Part shown: in pieces, positions 17,783-27,807 of the stretch | Numbering within the stretch: position 1 is the first letter of the stretch | Layout of the letters: each line of letters opens with the position of its first letter | From: Mesorhizobium loti | GTDB taxonomy: Bacteria; Pseudomonadota; Alphaproteobacteria; Rhizobiales; Rhizobiaceae | Length of the DNA: 64,000 nt | Assembly (NCBI RefSeq): GCF_002858745.1 | Contig: NZ_PJRO01000011.1 | Coordinates: forward strand, 1-64,000 | Direction of reading: 5' to 3' | Position numbers and translations under genes: made by a program | Notes under the pieces: generated by a model | Databases searched by the model: none | What the model was told of the DNA's origin: nothing | Seen by the model: only the letters and a program-made list of their open reading frames with translations

Positions 17783-17813
17783 CGTATCAGTTGCGAGGAA
17801 TGAGCCCGTCTAT

Positions 17814-17898
17814 TGTTTCACGTGAGTCACCCAACGGATGCTCGGCTATGTTTCACGTGAGTCACGCTTTTACATGAACCGGTGTTTCACGTGAGTCA
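17814..17898. promoter_or_regulatory. Array of three variant parS-like sites
   Basis: Three identical 16-mers TGTTTCACGTGAGTCA occur at 17814-17829, 17849-17864 and 17883-17898, spaced 35 and 34 bp. Each keeps the full left half of parS and differs at the same two positions in the right half (GT for AA), giving 14 of 16 matches. Each is followed by C, making an overlapping second palindrome GTGAGTCAC. The last copy contains the mnmE stop codon. The identity of the variants suggests duplication or selection rather than decay. Confidence 0.8.
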
Positions 17899-19215
17899 CT
17901 TACCGATACAGAACTGCGAAAAGATAACGTCCAGCAAATCCTCGACATCGACAATGCCGACGATGCGGCCAAGCCGTTCGCCGGCCAGCCGCAAATCTTC
18001 CGCCTGCAGCTCCAGATCAGACTGCTTCAGCGCCCGCTCGATAAATGCCTTGCCTTCGTTCAACAGCTCTACATGCCGCAACCGCGATGGCAGCAAGCTC
18101 CCTGCGGCGCCCGCAGCTCCGTCTGCCAGCGTGCCAAGCTTCTCGAGAAGCTGGTTCAGTCCCTCGCCGGTTTTCGCAGAGACAACCAAGTCAAAGTCTG
18201 GACGGGCCCACTGTTCAGCAGGAACCAGATCGGCCTTGGTTCCGACCCGAAGCACGCGCGACACCGTTGGCAACTCAATTTCGGGAGCCGCAGCCGTCAG
18301 GTCCTCCAGTACCACAACCAGATCTGCAATCTCTGCGCGAGTCCTGGCCCGTTGGATTCCGATACCCTCAACTGTTCCGGGCTGCTCCCTCAGCCCTGCC
18401 GTATCGGTCAACCGAACTTTCAGGCCATGCAGGTCCAATGCAACCTCCAACAGGTCTCTCGTCGTACCAGGTTCGTCGCTGACGATTGCGGCTTCCCGCT
18501 TGGTCAGTACATTGAACAGGCTCGACTTTCCCGCGTTCGGAGCACCCAGGATCACCACGTCAAAACCTTCGCGGATGATTTCTCCTGCATGATATCCGGC
18601 AACATGCCCGGTGATCTCATTGGAAAGCCTGCGCATATCAGACCAGATGCTATCTGACACCGAGCCGGGGATATCGTCCTCGTCCGCGAAATCGATCTCG
18701 GCCTCAATCATCGCGCGGGCATGGATCAGCCGTCGACGCCAGGTGTCATAGAGTTCGCTCTGGGCACCACCTGCGTTGAGCAGAGCAAATCGACGCTGCG
18801 ATTCCGTTTCGGCATTGATGAGATCGGCAAGTGCTTCGGTTTCAACAAGGTCGAGCTTGCCGTTCAGGAACGCTCGCCGTGTGAATTCACCAGGCTCGGC
18901 ATGCCGGATGCCGTCAATGGCGGTCAATGCTTGCAACAGGGCTGACACCACGGCCTTGCCGCCGTGCACCTGAAACTCGACGACGTCTTCGCCGGTAAAA
19001 CTTGCCGGTCCTGGAAAAAAGATCACCAGACCGGTGTCGATCAGTGATCCGTCGGCATGCTTCAAGCGTCGCAGCGATGCTTCGCGTTCAGGCACCAATG
19101 TTCCCAATATCGTTTCGAGAGCGAATCGAGTCTTCGAGCCGGACAATCGCACCACCGCCACCCCGGCCGGTAGCTTTCCGCTCGACAACGCAACGATCGA
19201 ATCCGAAAATCTCAT
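17896..19215 (-). CDS. mnmE: tRNA modification GTPase MnmE
   Basis: K+-activated GTPase partner of MnmG in wobble-uridine modification. The 439-residue product has the tetrahydrofolate-binding N-terminal domain (FPGPASFTGEDVVEFQVHGG, about 63-82). A G domain follows with G1 GAPNAGKSSLFN (about 225-236) and DTAGLRE at G3, and the protein ends in the essential FCIGK motif. The open frame extends 58 codons upstream, but the ATG at 19215 starts the conserved sequence. It is divergent from the DUF255 gene with only 53 bp between. Confidence 0.97.
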   Translation of the reverse strand: MRFSDSIVALSSGKLPAGVAVVRLSGSKTRFALETILGTLVPEREASLRRLKHADGSLIDTGLVIFFPGPASFTGEDVVEFQVHGGKAVVSALLQALTAIDGIRHAEPGEFTRRAFLNGKLDLVETEALADLINAETESQRRFALLNAGGAQSELYDTWRRRLIHARAMIEAEIDFADEDDIPGSVSDSIWSDMRRLSNEITGHVAGYHAGEIIREGFDVVILGAPNAGKSSLFNVLTKREAAIVSDEPGTTRDLLEVALDLHGLKVRLTDTAGLREQPGTVEGIGIQRARTRAEIADLVVVLEDLTAAAPEIELPTVSRVLRVGTKADLVPAEQWARPDFDLVVSAKTGEGLNQLLEKLGTLADGAAGAAGSLLPSRLRHVELLNEGKAFIERALKQSDLELQAEDLRLAGERLGRIVGIVDVEDLLDVIFSQFCIGK

Positions 19216-19268
19216 TGTTCGCTCTTCGAAATGTCCTAACCTTCCAGCAGAGATAACAGGCTGGAACC

Positions 19269-21287
<2,019 letters not shown>

Positions 21288-21335
21288 AGAACCGCCGGCT
21301 CCAAGCCAGGCCGTGCTGAGACTTCCAAAACGAAG

Positions 21336-21360
21336 AAGCGCGCCCGTGAAGAGCGCGCTT
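21336..21360 (-). terminator. Hairpin terminator downstream of rho
   Basis: An 8-bp stem AAGCGCGC/GCGCGCTT (21336-21343 with 21353-21360) with a 9-base loop lies between the convergent DUF255 gene and rho. On the minus strand it is followed by CTTCGTTTT, a modest T-run, so it most likely ends the rho transcript. Confidence 0.65.
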
Positions 21361-21395
21361 TGCAGGACGTCTGGACCTCGACCGAGAGTTATCGG

Positions 21396-22661
21396 TCAGG
21401 TGTTCATCGAATCGAAGAAGTCGCCGTTGGTCTTCGTCTGCTTCAGCTTGTCGATGAGGAACTCGATTGCGTCGGTCGTGCCCATCGGCGCCAGAATGCG
21501 GCGCAGCACGAAGATCTTCTGCAAATCCTGGCGCGGCACCAGCAAGTCTTCCTTGCGGGTACCCGACTTGAGGATATCCATCGCCGGGTAGATGCGCTTG
21601 TCGGCCACCTTGCGGTCGAGCACGATTTCCGAATTGCCGGTGCCCTTGAACTCTTCGAAGATCACTTCGTCCATGCGGCTGCCGGTATCGATCAGCGCGG
21701 TCGCGATAATGGTCAGCGAGCCACCTTCCTCGATGTTACGAGCAGCACCGAAGAAGCGCTTCGGGCGCTGCAACGCATTGGCATCGACACCGCCAGTCAG
21801 CACCTTGCCGGATGAGGGCACAACGGTGTTGTAGGCCCGGCCGAGACGGGTGATCGAGTCGAGCAGGATGACAACGTCACGGCCATGCTCAACGAGGCGC
21901 TTGGCCTTCTCGATGACCATTTCGGCCACCTGCACGTGGCGCACCGCCGGCTCATCGAAGGTCGAGGAGACAACTTCGCCCTTCACCGAACGCTGCATGT
22001 CGGTGACTTCTTCCGGCCGCTCATCGATCAGAAGCACGATCAGATAGCATTCCGGATGGTTTGTGGTGATGGAATGCGCGATGTTCTGCAGGAGCACCGT
22101 CTTGCCGGTACGCGGTTGCGCCACGATCAGCGCGCGCTGGCCCTTGCCCAGCGGTGCCACCAGGTCGATGACGCGTGGTGAAATGTCCTTGGAGGTCGGC
22201 ACCTCCATTTCCATCTTGAGCCGCGAAGTCGGGTAGAGCGGCGTCAGATTGTCGAAATGGATCTTGTGCCGAATCTTTTCCGGGTCGTCGAAATTGATGG
22301 TGTTGACCTTGAGCAGCGCAAAATAGCGCTCGCCTTCCTTCGGGCTGCGAATCGGCCCTTCGACCGTATCGCCGGTCTTCAGCGAGAAGCGGCGAATCTG
22401 GGACGGCGAGATATAAATATCGTCCGGACCCGGAAGATAATTGGCGTTGGCCGAGCGCAAGAAGCCGAAGCCATCCTGCAGCACCTCGACGACGCCATCA
22501 CCGATGATCTCGATGTCCTGCTCTGCCAACTTCTTGAGGATGGCGAACATCAGCTCCTGCTTGCGCATCACACTGGCGTTCTCGACCTCGAGCGATTCGG
22601 CAAACGCGATCAGATCGGTCGGTTTCTTGTTCTTGAATTCTTGGAGTTTCATTTCCTGCAT
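21396..22661 (-). CDS. rho: Transcription termination factor Rho
   Basis: Hexameric RNA-dependent helicase. The 421-residue product has the N-terminal helical part, the cold-shock-like primary RNA site (LQDGFGFLRSANANYLPGPDDIYIS, about 61-85), Walker A QPRTGKT (182-188), the Q-loop and R-loop regions, and DSITRLGRAYN. The length is typical. The upstream 170-bp gap to hemJ shows no gene. The rho leader is where autoregulation usually acts, but no specific element is clear. Confidence 0.98.
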   Translation of the reverse strand: MQEMKLQEFKNKKPTDLIAFAESLEVENASVMRKQELMFAILKKLAEQDIEIIGDGVVEVLQDGFGFLRSANANYLPGPDDIYISPSQIRRFSLKTGDTVEGPIRSPKEGERYFALLKVNTINFDDPEKIRHKIHFDNLTPLYPTSRLKMEMEVPTSKDISPRVIDLVAPLGKGQRALIVAQPRTGKTVLLQNIAHSITTNHPECYLIVLLIDERPEEVTDMQRSVKGEVVSSTFDEPAVRHVQVAEMVIEKAKRLVEHGRDVVILLDSITRLGRAYNTVVPSSGKVLTGGVDANALQRPKRFFGAARNIEEGGSLTIIATALIDTGSRMDEVIFEEFKGTGNSEIVLDRKVADKRIYPAMDILKSGTRKEDLLVPRQDLQKIFVLRRILAPMGTTDAIEFLIDKLKQTKTNGDFFDSMNT

Positions 22662-22831
22662 GAGAGGAGCCTAAATGTAAAAATGGGAAAATGGGCCGGC
22701 GAGAGAAAGCCGAACGCGACCGAGAGGTAGGAAACTGAATGTGGCGCGTGACGAGGAGAGACCCGTCTTGTACCGTCACGCCAACCAAAGAGCAAGGCGC
22801 GAAATCACAGGTTCCGCCAGGCTTTCGCCGC

Positions 22832-23368
22832 TTAGAACGGCTTTACGATCACCAGCACAACAATGATGATCATCAGCAATGTGGGGATCTCGTTGACGAT
22901 CCGCCAGTGCCTAGCTGGTTTTTCATTGCGATCCTCCGCGAATTTGCGCACGGCGGCCGACAAATAGCCGTGTACGGCGGACAACGCCACTACAGCCGCA
23001 AGCTTGGCATGCAGCCAGCCACCTTGAAAGCCAAAACCCTTCCAGGCCAGCCACAGGCCGAAAGCCCAGCTGATCACCATCGCCGGATTGATGATGCCGC
23101 GCAGCAGGCGCCGCTCCATCACCTTGAAGGTTTCCGACTGCTGCGAGCCGCGTTCGGTTTCGGCGTGATAAACAAACAGCCTTGGCAGATAGAGCATTCC
23201 GGCCATCCAGGAGATCACCGCAATCACATGGACAGCCTTGGCCCAGGGATAGAAGTCCTCCGGGGCCACCAGGTAGAGCAACGCCGTCAGAAACAGGAAG
23301 ACGGCAATGGCGATCGCCGCCCGCCTCAAAGCTTGCCCGCCGCCACTGGTGCTGTTGCTATCGGTCAT
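22832..23368 (-). CDS. hemJ: Protoporphyrinogen IX oxidase HemJ
   Basis: Membrane enzyme that oxidises protoporphyrinogen IX to protoporphyrin IX, the penultimate step of haem synthesis. The 178-residue product has four to five predicted membrane helices. The HemJ signature AVHVIAVISWMAGMLYLPRLFVYH (about 46-69) has its conserved His, and WLHAKLAAVVALSAVHGYL and RHWRIVNEIPTLLMIIIVVLVI follow. An AGGAG site precedes the ATG. It overlaps hemE by 4 bp, so the two haem genes are coupled. Confidence 0.93.
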   Translation of the reverse strand: MTDSNSTSGGGQALRRAAIAIAVFLFLTALLYLVAPEDFYPWAKAVHVIAVISWMAGMLYLPRLFVYHAETERGSQQSETFKVMERRLLRGIINPAMVISWAFGLWLAWKGFGFQGGWLHAKLAAVVALSAVHGYLSAAVRKFAEDRNEKPARHWRIVNEIPTLLMIIIVVLVIVKPF

Positions 23369-24393
23369 TGGCGGCTCCTCACCTGCTTCACCATCGCCTC
23401 GACATGCGCGATCGGCGTCTCTGGCGTGATGCCGTGACCGAGATTGAAGATCAGTGGACCATTGGCCAGCGCATCCAGAATGGCATCAACGCCTTCCGCC
23501 AATGCCCTCCCGCCGGCGACAAGCCGCAGCGGATCCAGATTTCCCTGCACCGCGCCGCCCTTCTGCAGCGCCTTGGCGGTGGTCAGCGGCACAGTCCAGT
23601 CAAGACCGAGGCCTGATATACCCGTCCTGGACCGATAGGAAGCGTAATTGGCGCCGGCGCCCTTTGGGAAGCCGATCACTGGCACATCAGGATGCACGGC
23701 GCGTACCTGCCGCACGATTTCAGTCACCGGCTCCACGCAGAAGGCCTCGAACGACACCTCGTCTAGAACCCCGGACCAGGAATCGAATATCTGCACGACA
23801 TCCGCACCGGCTTCGATCTGACGAATGAGATAGGCTGCCGACTGATCAGCCAGCGTCTTCAAAAGCCGCCTGAAAGCTTCGGGCTCGCGATAGGCAAACA
23901 ACCTGGCTGGGGCCTGATCCGGCGTGCCATGACCAGCGATCATGTAGGTCGCCACCGTCCACGGTGCCCCACAGAAGCCAATCAGCGTGGTCTCATCCGG
24001 TAGCTTTCGGCGCAATTGGCGCACTGTTTCGTAAACCGGTGCCAGATTCACGTGAAACAATTCGGTGTTCAACGCATCGATTTCATCGGCTTGGATCGGC
24101 GTCAAAAGCGGTCCCCGACCTTCCTCGAAGCGCAGATCGCGGCCAAGCGCGTGCGGCACCACCAGGATATCGGAGAACAGGATGGAGGCATCGAATCCGA
24201 AGCGTTCAATCGGCTGTAGCGTCACCTCAACCGCGAGGTCTGGATTGTAGCAGAGATCGAGAAAGCTGCCCGCCCGTTTCCTGGTCTCGCGATACTCAGG
24301 CAGATAGCGGCCAGCCTGGCGCATCATCCAGAGTGGAGGCGGTGAAACCGTCTCCCCTCTCAGCACTTCAAGCACAGTTCGTTTGGCAGTCAT
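23365..24393 (-). CDS. hemE: Uroporphyrinogen decarboxylase
   Basis: Decarboxylates uroporphyrinogen III to coproporphyrinogen III. The 342-residue product carries the two family signatures: PLWMMRQAGRYLPEYR (about 20-35) and IGFCGAPWTVATYMI (about 137-151), plus QIFDSWSG. It starts right at the edge of the predicted oriC and is transcribed away from it. A parS-like sequence lies inside the gene at 24044-24059. Confidence 0.97.
   Translation of the reverse strand: MTAKRTVLEVLRGETVSPPPLWMMRQAGRYLPEYRETRKRAGSFLDLCYNPDLAVEVTLQPIERFGFDASILFSDILVVPHALGRDLRFEEGRGPLLTPIQADEIDALNTELFHVNLAPVYETVRQLRRKLPDETTLIGFCGAPWTVATYMIAGHGTPDQAPARLFAYREPEAFRRLLKTLADQSAAYLIRQIEAGADVVQIFDSWSGVLDEVSFEAFCVEPVTEIVRQVRAVHPDVPVIGFPKGAGANYASYRSRTGISGLGLDWTVPLTTAKALQKGGAVQGNLDPLRLVAGGRALAEGVDAILDALANGPLIFNLGHGITPETPIAHVEAMVKQVRSRQ
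24044..24059. promoter_or_regulatory. parS-like sequence inside hemE, next to oriC
   Basis: AGATTCACGTGAAACA matches the parS consensus at 14 of 16 positions, keeping the central TTCACGTGAA and the whole right arm. It lies about 350 bp from the oriC gap. Whether ParB binds it is not known; the two mismatches are in the left arm, the reverse of the variant sites near 17.8 kb. Confidence 0.5.
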
Positions 24394-24798
24394 GAGCCCG
24401 CTTTCGAAAGCCTATTTATAACTAAAAAGGATTTTTAAAGAGTCTTCTGATTCTACGAGTCTGTTGGAATCGGGGATGTCGAGCTGTCCATCATCGGCTG
24501 CTGAAACGCCAGTCTCCATAATGTCGCGTGCTTTTCATCGCGGCTTTGGTAACAATGGGGAAAACTCAGATCCATGTTTGGAATCAAAGCGCTGGTGGCC
24601 GTGATCTTTTGTCTCGGCTGTGCGTGGCAGCCAGTCAGATTCCGTCCTCCCCAGATTTGTCCCCAGCCACTCAAAAAAGCTGACAGGGCCATCAATTGTG
24701 GACAAACAGCCATCTGATACAGTCGCTTTTGCACACCTGCCAAATAGGCTCCACTTTTCCACATTCACCCACAGCATCGCGCGAGCCCCTGTGAACAA
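24394..24798. other. Predicted chromosomal replication origin (oriC)
   Basis: The 397-bp gap between hemE and the PEP synthase/PPDK regulator gene is where the origin lies in Caulobacter and in rhizobia such as Sinorhizobium. It has an AT-rich stretch at 24412-24440. Near-consensus DnaA boxes are TGTGGACAA (24697-24705), TTTTCCACA (24755-24763), the weaker TTGTCCCCA (24657-24665) and TGTGAACAA (24790-24798). Six GANTC sites are present at 24440, 24449, 24457, 24467, 24581 and 24638. No gene is supported in the gap. The function is inferred from context and these sites. Confidence 0.85.
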
Positions 24799-25615
24799 AC
24801 CGCAAAGCTTCTTTCACCTGCACCTGATTTCCGACGCCACCGGAGAGACTTTGCTGGCCGCTGGCCGGGCTGCATCCGCGCAATACAAGGATGCACGTGC
24901 CATCGAGCATATCTACCCGCTGATCCGCACCGAAAAGCAGTTGATGAAGGTGTTCGACGATATCGAGGAAGAGCCGGGTATCGTGCTCTATACGGTTGTG
25001 GATCAGGCGCTCGCCCACCGCATCGACGAGCGCTGTGCGGCCATGGGGTTGCCCTGCGTGTCGGTGCTGGAGCCGGTGCTGACGGTCTTCCAGTCCTATC
25101 TCGGAACGCCGGCTGGTCGACGTGTCGGTGCCCAGCATGTGCTGGACGCGGAATATTTCCGCCGCATCGATGCGCTGAACTTCACCATGGAACATGACGA
25201 CGGCCAGCTGCCGCTCGACATGGAACAGGCCGATGTCGTGCTGATCGGCATTTCACGGACCTCGAAGACGCCGACCTCGATCTATCTGGCCAACCGCGGC
25301 ATCAAGACCGCCAACATCCCGATCGTGCTTGGCGTTCCAGTGCCTCCGGCATTGATCGACGCCAAGACCCCTCTGGTGGTTGGTCTGGTGGCAACGGCCG
25401 AACGCATTTCGCATGTCAGGCAAAACCGCCTGCTGGGTTCGACCACCGGCTTTGATTCCACCGCCTATGTCGACCGTGCCTCGATCAATGAAGAGCTGAC
25501 CTATGCCCGCCAGCTCTGCGGGCGCCATGGCTGGCCGACCATCGACGTCAGCCGCCGTTCGATCGAAGAAACGGCGGCGGCCATCGTGGCGTTGCTGCGC
25601 GAGAAGACGCGGTAG
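24791..25615 (+). CDS. PEP synthase / pyruvate,phosphate dikinase regulatory protein (DUF299)
   Basis: Bifunctional serine/threonine kinase and phosphorylase that switches PEP synthase or pyruvate,phosphate dikinase off and on. The 274-residue product has the N-terminal FFHLHLISDATGET (about 7-20) and the P-loop-like GISRTSKTPTS (about 153-163). A long in-frame extension exists, but it would run across oriC; the GTG at 24791 gives the conserved start. Which dikinase it controls cannot be told here; rhizobia commonly have PPDK. The start codon overlaps a weak DnaA box. Confidence 0.9.
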   Translation: MNKPQSFFHLHLISDATGETLLAAGRAASAQYKDARAIEHIYPLIRTEKQLMKVFDDIEEEPGIVLYTVVDQALAHRIDERCAAMGLPCVSVLEPVLTVFQSYLGTPAGRRVGAQHVLDAEYFRRIDALNFTMEHDDGQLPLDMEQADVVLIGISRTSKTPTSIYLANRGIKTANIPIVLGVPVPPALIDAKTPLVVGLVATAERISHVRQNRLLGSTTGFDSTAYVDRASINEELTYARQLCGRHGWPTIDVSRRSIEETAAAIVALLREKTR

Positions 25616-25677
25616 CGGCCCCCCTCCTGCCAACCCTGTCAGCAGGCTTGATGGCGCGCCGCCGCGTTTCAGACTAG

Positions 25678-25780
25678 GAGCAATTCCAGGAAAAGTGCGT
25701 AGCGGTTTTCCGTCCGGAATTGCGTGAAAACAAAAAGTTAGAGCGTTTCCGCGTTTCCGTAAAAAACGGAAACGCTCTAG
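25678..25780. repeat. Intergenic palindromic repeat, copy B
   Basis: A 103-bp element nearly identical to copy A at 8187 and in the same orientation. Its right end is an almost perfect hairpin, GAGCGTTTCCGCGTTTCCG with CGGAAACGCTC, separated by a short A-rich loop. It sits between the PEP synthase regulator gene and alkC and may also slow transcription. Apparent open frames across it are artefacts. Confidence 0.92.
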
Positions 25781-25816
25781 GAGCGGACTGGCGGTACAAC
25801 ACAAGACGGTACAGGC

Positions 25817-26917
25817 ATGACGGAACCACAGGCGGCGCCAGCGCTGAAAGAAATCTTCGATCGCGCACGGCTTGGCCATTTCGCGTGCGAGACCGCGGCG
25901 ATCGCGCCGGGCTTCGATGCCGAGCGTTTCCTGTCACTCGCCGCAGACAATCTCGACGCGCTCGGTATCATGCAGCGACTGCGCCAGGTCGCGGTCAGTT
26001 TCCAGGCAACACTGCCGCCGGACTACGGCGAAGCGCTCGAAGTGCTCGATGCGCTTGCCCCGCGCATCAACCATGGCTTCGCCTCGATCGTCCTGCCGGA
26101 ATTCGTCGCGCTCTACGGGCAGGAGCATTTCGACCTTTCCATGCGGGCGCTGCGCAATTTCACGCGCTACGGTTCGGCCGAGTTTGCCGTTCGCCATTTC
26201 CTGGCGCGCGATTTCGAGCGTACGCTGACCGTGATGGTGAACTGGGCAGGCGACGACAACGAGCACGTGCGGCGGCTGGCCAGCGAAGGCTCGCGGCCGC
26301 GCCTGCCGTGGTCGTTCAACCTGAAGACCCTGATCGCCGACCCCTCGCCGACGGCGCCGATCCTCGAAGCGCTGAAGAGCGATACGAGCCTCTATGTTCG
26401 CAAATCGGTGGCCAACCACCTCAACGACATCACCAAGGACAATCCAGACAGGGTCATTCATCGCGTCGGCGGCTGGGACATGCAAAATGCCCACACCGCC
26501 TGGATCGTCAAACATGCGCTGCGCACGCTGATCAAGAAAGGCGACGCGCGAGCACTGCACCTTATCGGCAGCACAGGCGCGCCGGAGGTGAGCGTTGAAC
26601 ATTTCACAGTGAAGCCGGCAAGGATTCGTCTCGGCGAGCGCATCGCGCTCGATGCGCGGATTGTCTCCACGGCAGCCAGCAACCAGAAACTCGTGATCGA
26701 TTATGCGGTCCATTACGTGAAGAAGGCGGGCACGGCTTCGAAGAAGGTGTTCAAGCTGAAAGAAATCGAACTGGCACCGGCGGCGGAGACCGGGCTTTCC
26801 ATCAGCCAGGTGGTGCGCGACTTCACCACGCGCAAGCACCATGCCGGCCATCACCGCGTCGAGCTGATCGTCAACGGCGAGATCCTGGCCACCAGCGGTT
26901 TCGATCTCGCATTGTAG
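25817..26917 (+). CDS. alkC: AlkC-type DNA alkylation-repair glycosylase (HEAT-like repeats plus Ig-like domain)
   Basis: Removes cationic methylated bases such as 3-methyladenine and 3-methylcytosine from DNA. The 366-residue protein matches the AlkC (COG4335) family: HEAT-like helical repeats from about 1-250, with RRLASEGSRPRLPWSF (about 150-165) and VRKSVANHLNDITKDNP (about 195-211). The C-terminal beta-rich Ig-like domain (about 255-366) is characteristic of the AlkC alpha subgroup. It is a stand-alone gene after a repeat element. The glycosylase activity is inferred from family. Confidence 0.88.
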   Translation: MTEPQAAPALKEIFDRARLGHFACETAAIAPGFDAERFLSLAADNLDALGIMQRLRQVAVSFQATLPPDYGEALEVLDALAPRINHGFASIVLPEFVALYGQEHFDLSMRALRNFTRYGSAEFAVRHFLARDFERTLTVMVNWAGDDNEHVRRLASEGSRPRLPWSFNLKTLIADPSPTAPILEALKSDTSLYVRKSVANHLNDITKDNPDRVIHRVGGWDMQNAHTAWIVKHALRTLIKKGDARALHLIGSTGAPEVSVEHFTVKPARIRLGERIALDARIVSTAASNQKLVIDYAVHYVKKAGTASKKVFKLKEIELAPAAETGLSISQVVRDFTTRKHHAGHHRVELIVNGEILATSGFDLAL

Positions 26918-26957
26918 TGCCGGGCAGAGTACCCGAAAAACAGCGTCATCAGGTCGC

Positions 26958-26987
26958 TTGACCTCGCCCTTGGGGCAGGCCTTAGAC
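26958..26987 (+). promoter_or_regulatory. Candidate MerR-type promoter/operator upstream of the MerR gene
   Basis: TTGACC (26958-26963) and TTAGAC (26982-26987) are 18 bp apart, with an imperfect dyad CCTCGCCCTTGGGGCAGG between them. This is the geometry of MerR-family operators, where the regulator binds within a long spacer. Transcription would start about at the ATG (26995), giving a leaderless message. The sites are seen; the function is inferred. Confidence 0.5.
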
Positions 26988-26994
26988 AGGCGCC

Positions 26995-27792
26995 ATGACA
27001 CGTTCTCATCTGCTTGCCGGCCGCTTCGGTGCGGCTACACGGCTTTCGCCCAAAGCTCTGCGGCTCTATGCCGAGCAGGGCCTGCTTGTGCCGGCGCATG
27101 TCGATCCGCAGACCGGCTACCGCTACTATGCGGCTGAACAGGCGCCGCGCGCCCGTCTGATTGCGAGGCTGCGCCAGATCGGCCTGCCGGTCGCACGCAT
27201 CGCGGCGCTGCTGGAACTGTCGCCACAGGCGCGCGCGATCGAATTGCGCACATGGCTGGAAGCGCAAAACGAACGCCTGGCCGGTCATGCGGAACTGGTC
27301 GGTGCGCTGGCGCGCCAGGCAGATGCCACAACCCCGCCGCTGGCGATCGGGCTACGCGATGTTGCCGCCACCAAGATCGTCAGCCGGCGGCGATTGGTGA
27401 CGGTGGTCGATCTCGACGCTTACATGGCGGAAGCGGAAGCAGACATCCGCGCCCATCTGACCGCCTCGGGCCTCGCCCATGATGGTCGGATGAGCGTGCA
27501 CCATCACGATCTCACCACACGCGACAGTGAAGGTCCGGTCGAGGTCGCTATTGCCTGCGAAGGGTTGGTCGAACCGACAGACGACCTGCTTATCCGCCTG
27601 CTGCCGGCCCACCGCGAAGCGTTCGTGCCGGTGCCTGCGGGTCATGAGAACTTCCCGCTGGTGCTTTCCATTTACGACGCACTCGAAACCTGGATCGATC
27701 GACGGGGTCTCATCGCCATCGACAACCCCTGCGAAATCTATCCCGGCAGCAGCGGCGCGGTTTTCGACATCGCCTATCCGGTCAATTTCTGA
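26995..27792 (+). CDS. MerR family regulator with GyrI-like effector-binding domain
   Basis: A 265-residue regulator. The N-terminal MerR winged helix (about 6-75) has FGAATRLSPKALRLYAEQGLL followed by VDPQTGYRYY, typical of the BmrR-like branch. A short coiled linker leads to a C-terminal GyrI-like/bacterial activator effector-binding domain (about 110-265, ending DNPCEIYPGSSGAVFDIAYPV), which in relatives binds lipophilic drugs. It is followed after 15 bp by the BtrH/C39-like gene, so the two form an operon, probably self-regulated through the spacer dyad just upstream. The ligand is unknown. Confidence 0.9.
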   Translation: MTRSHLLAGRFGAATRLSPKALRLYAEQGLLVPAHVDPQTGYRYYAAEQAPRARLIARLRQIGLPVARIAALLELSPQARAIELRTWLEAQNERLAGHAELVGALARQADATTPPLAIGLRDVAATKIVSRRRLVTVVDLDAYMAEAEADIRAHLTASGLAHDGRMSVHHHDLTTRDSEGPVEVAIACEGLVEPTDDLLIRLLPAHREAFVPVPAGHENFPLVLSIYDALETWIDRRGLIAIDNPCEIYPGSSGAVFDIAYPVNF

Positions 27793-27807
27793 AGGAAGCT
27801 CCCGGCC

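Noticed and set aside
17814..17898. The variant TGTTTCACGTGAGTCA sites as plain decayed parS copies
   Set aside because: Three identical copies with the same two changes and near-equal spacing are unlikely from independent decay, so they are kept as a finding.
24620..25615. A 331-residue form of the PEP synthase/PPDK regulator
   Set aside because: The 57 extra codons would cross oriC and carry no family sequence; the GTG at 24791 begins the conserved domain.
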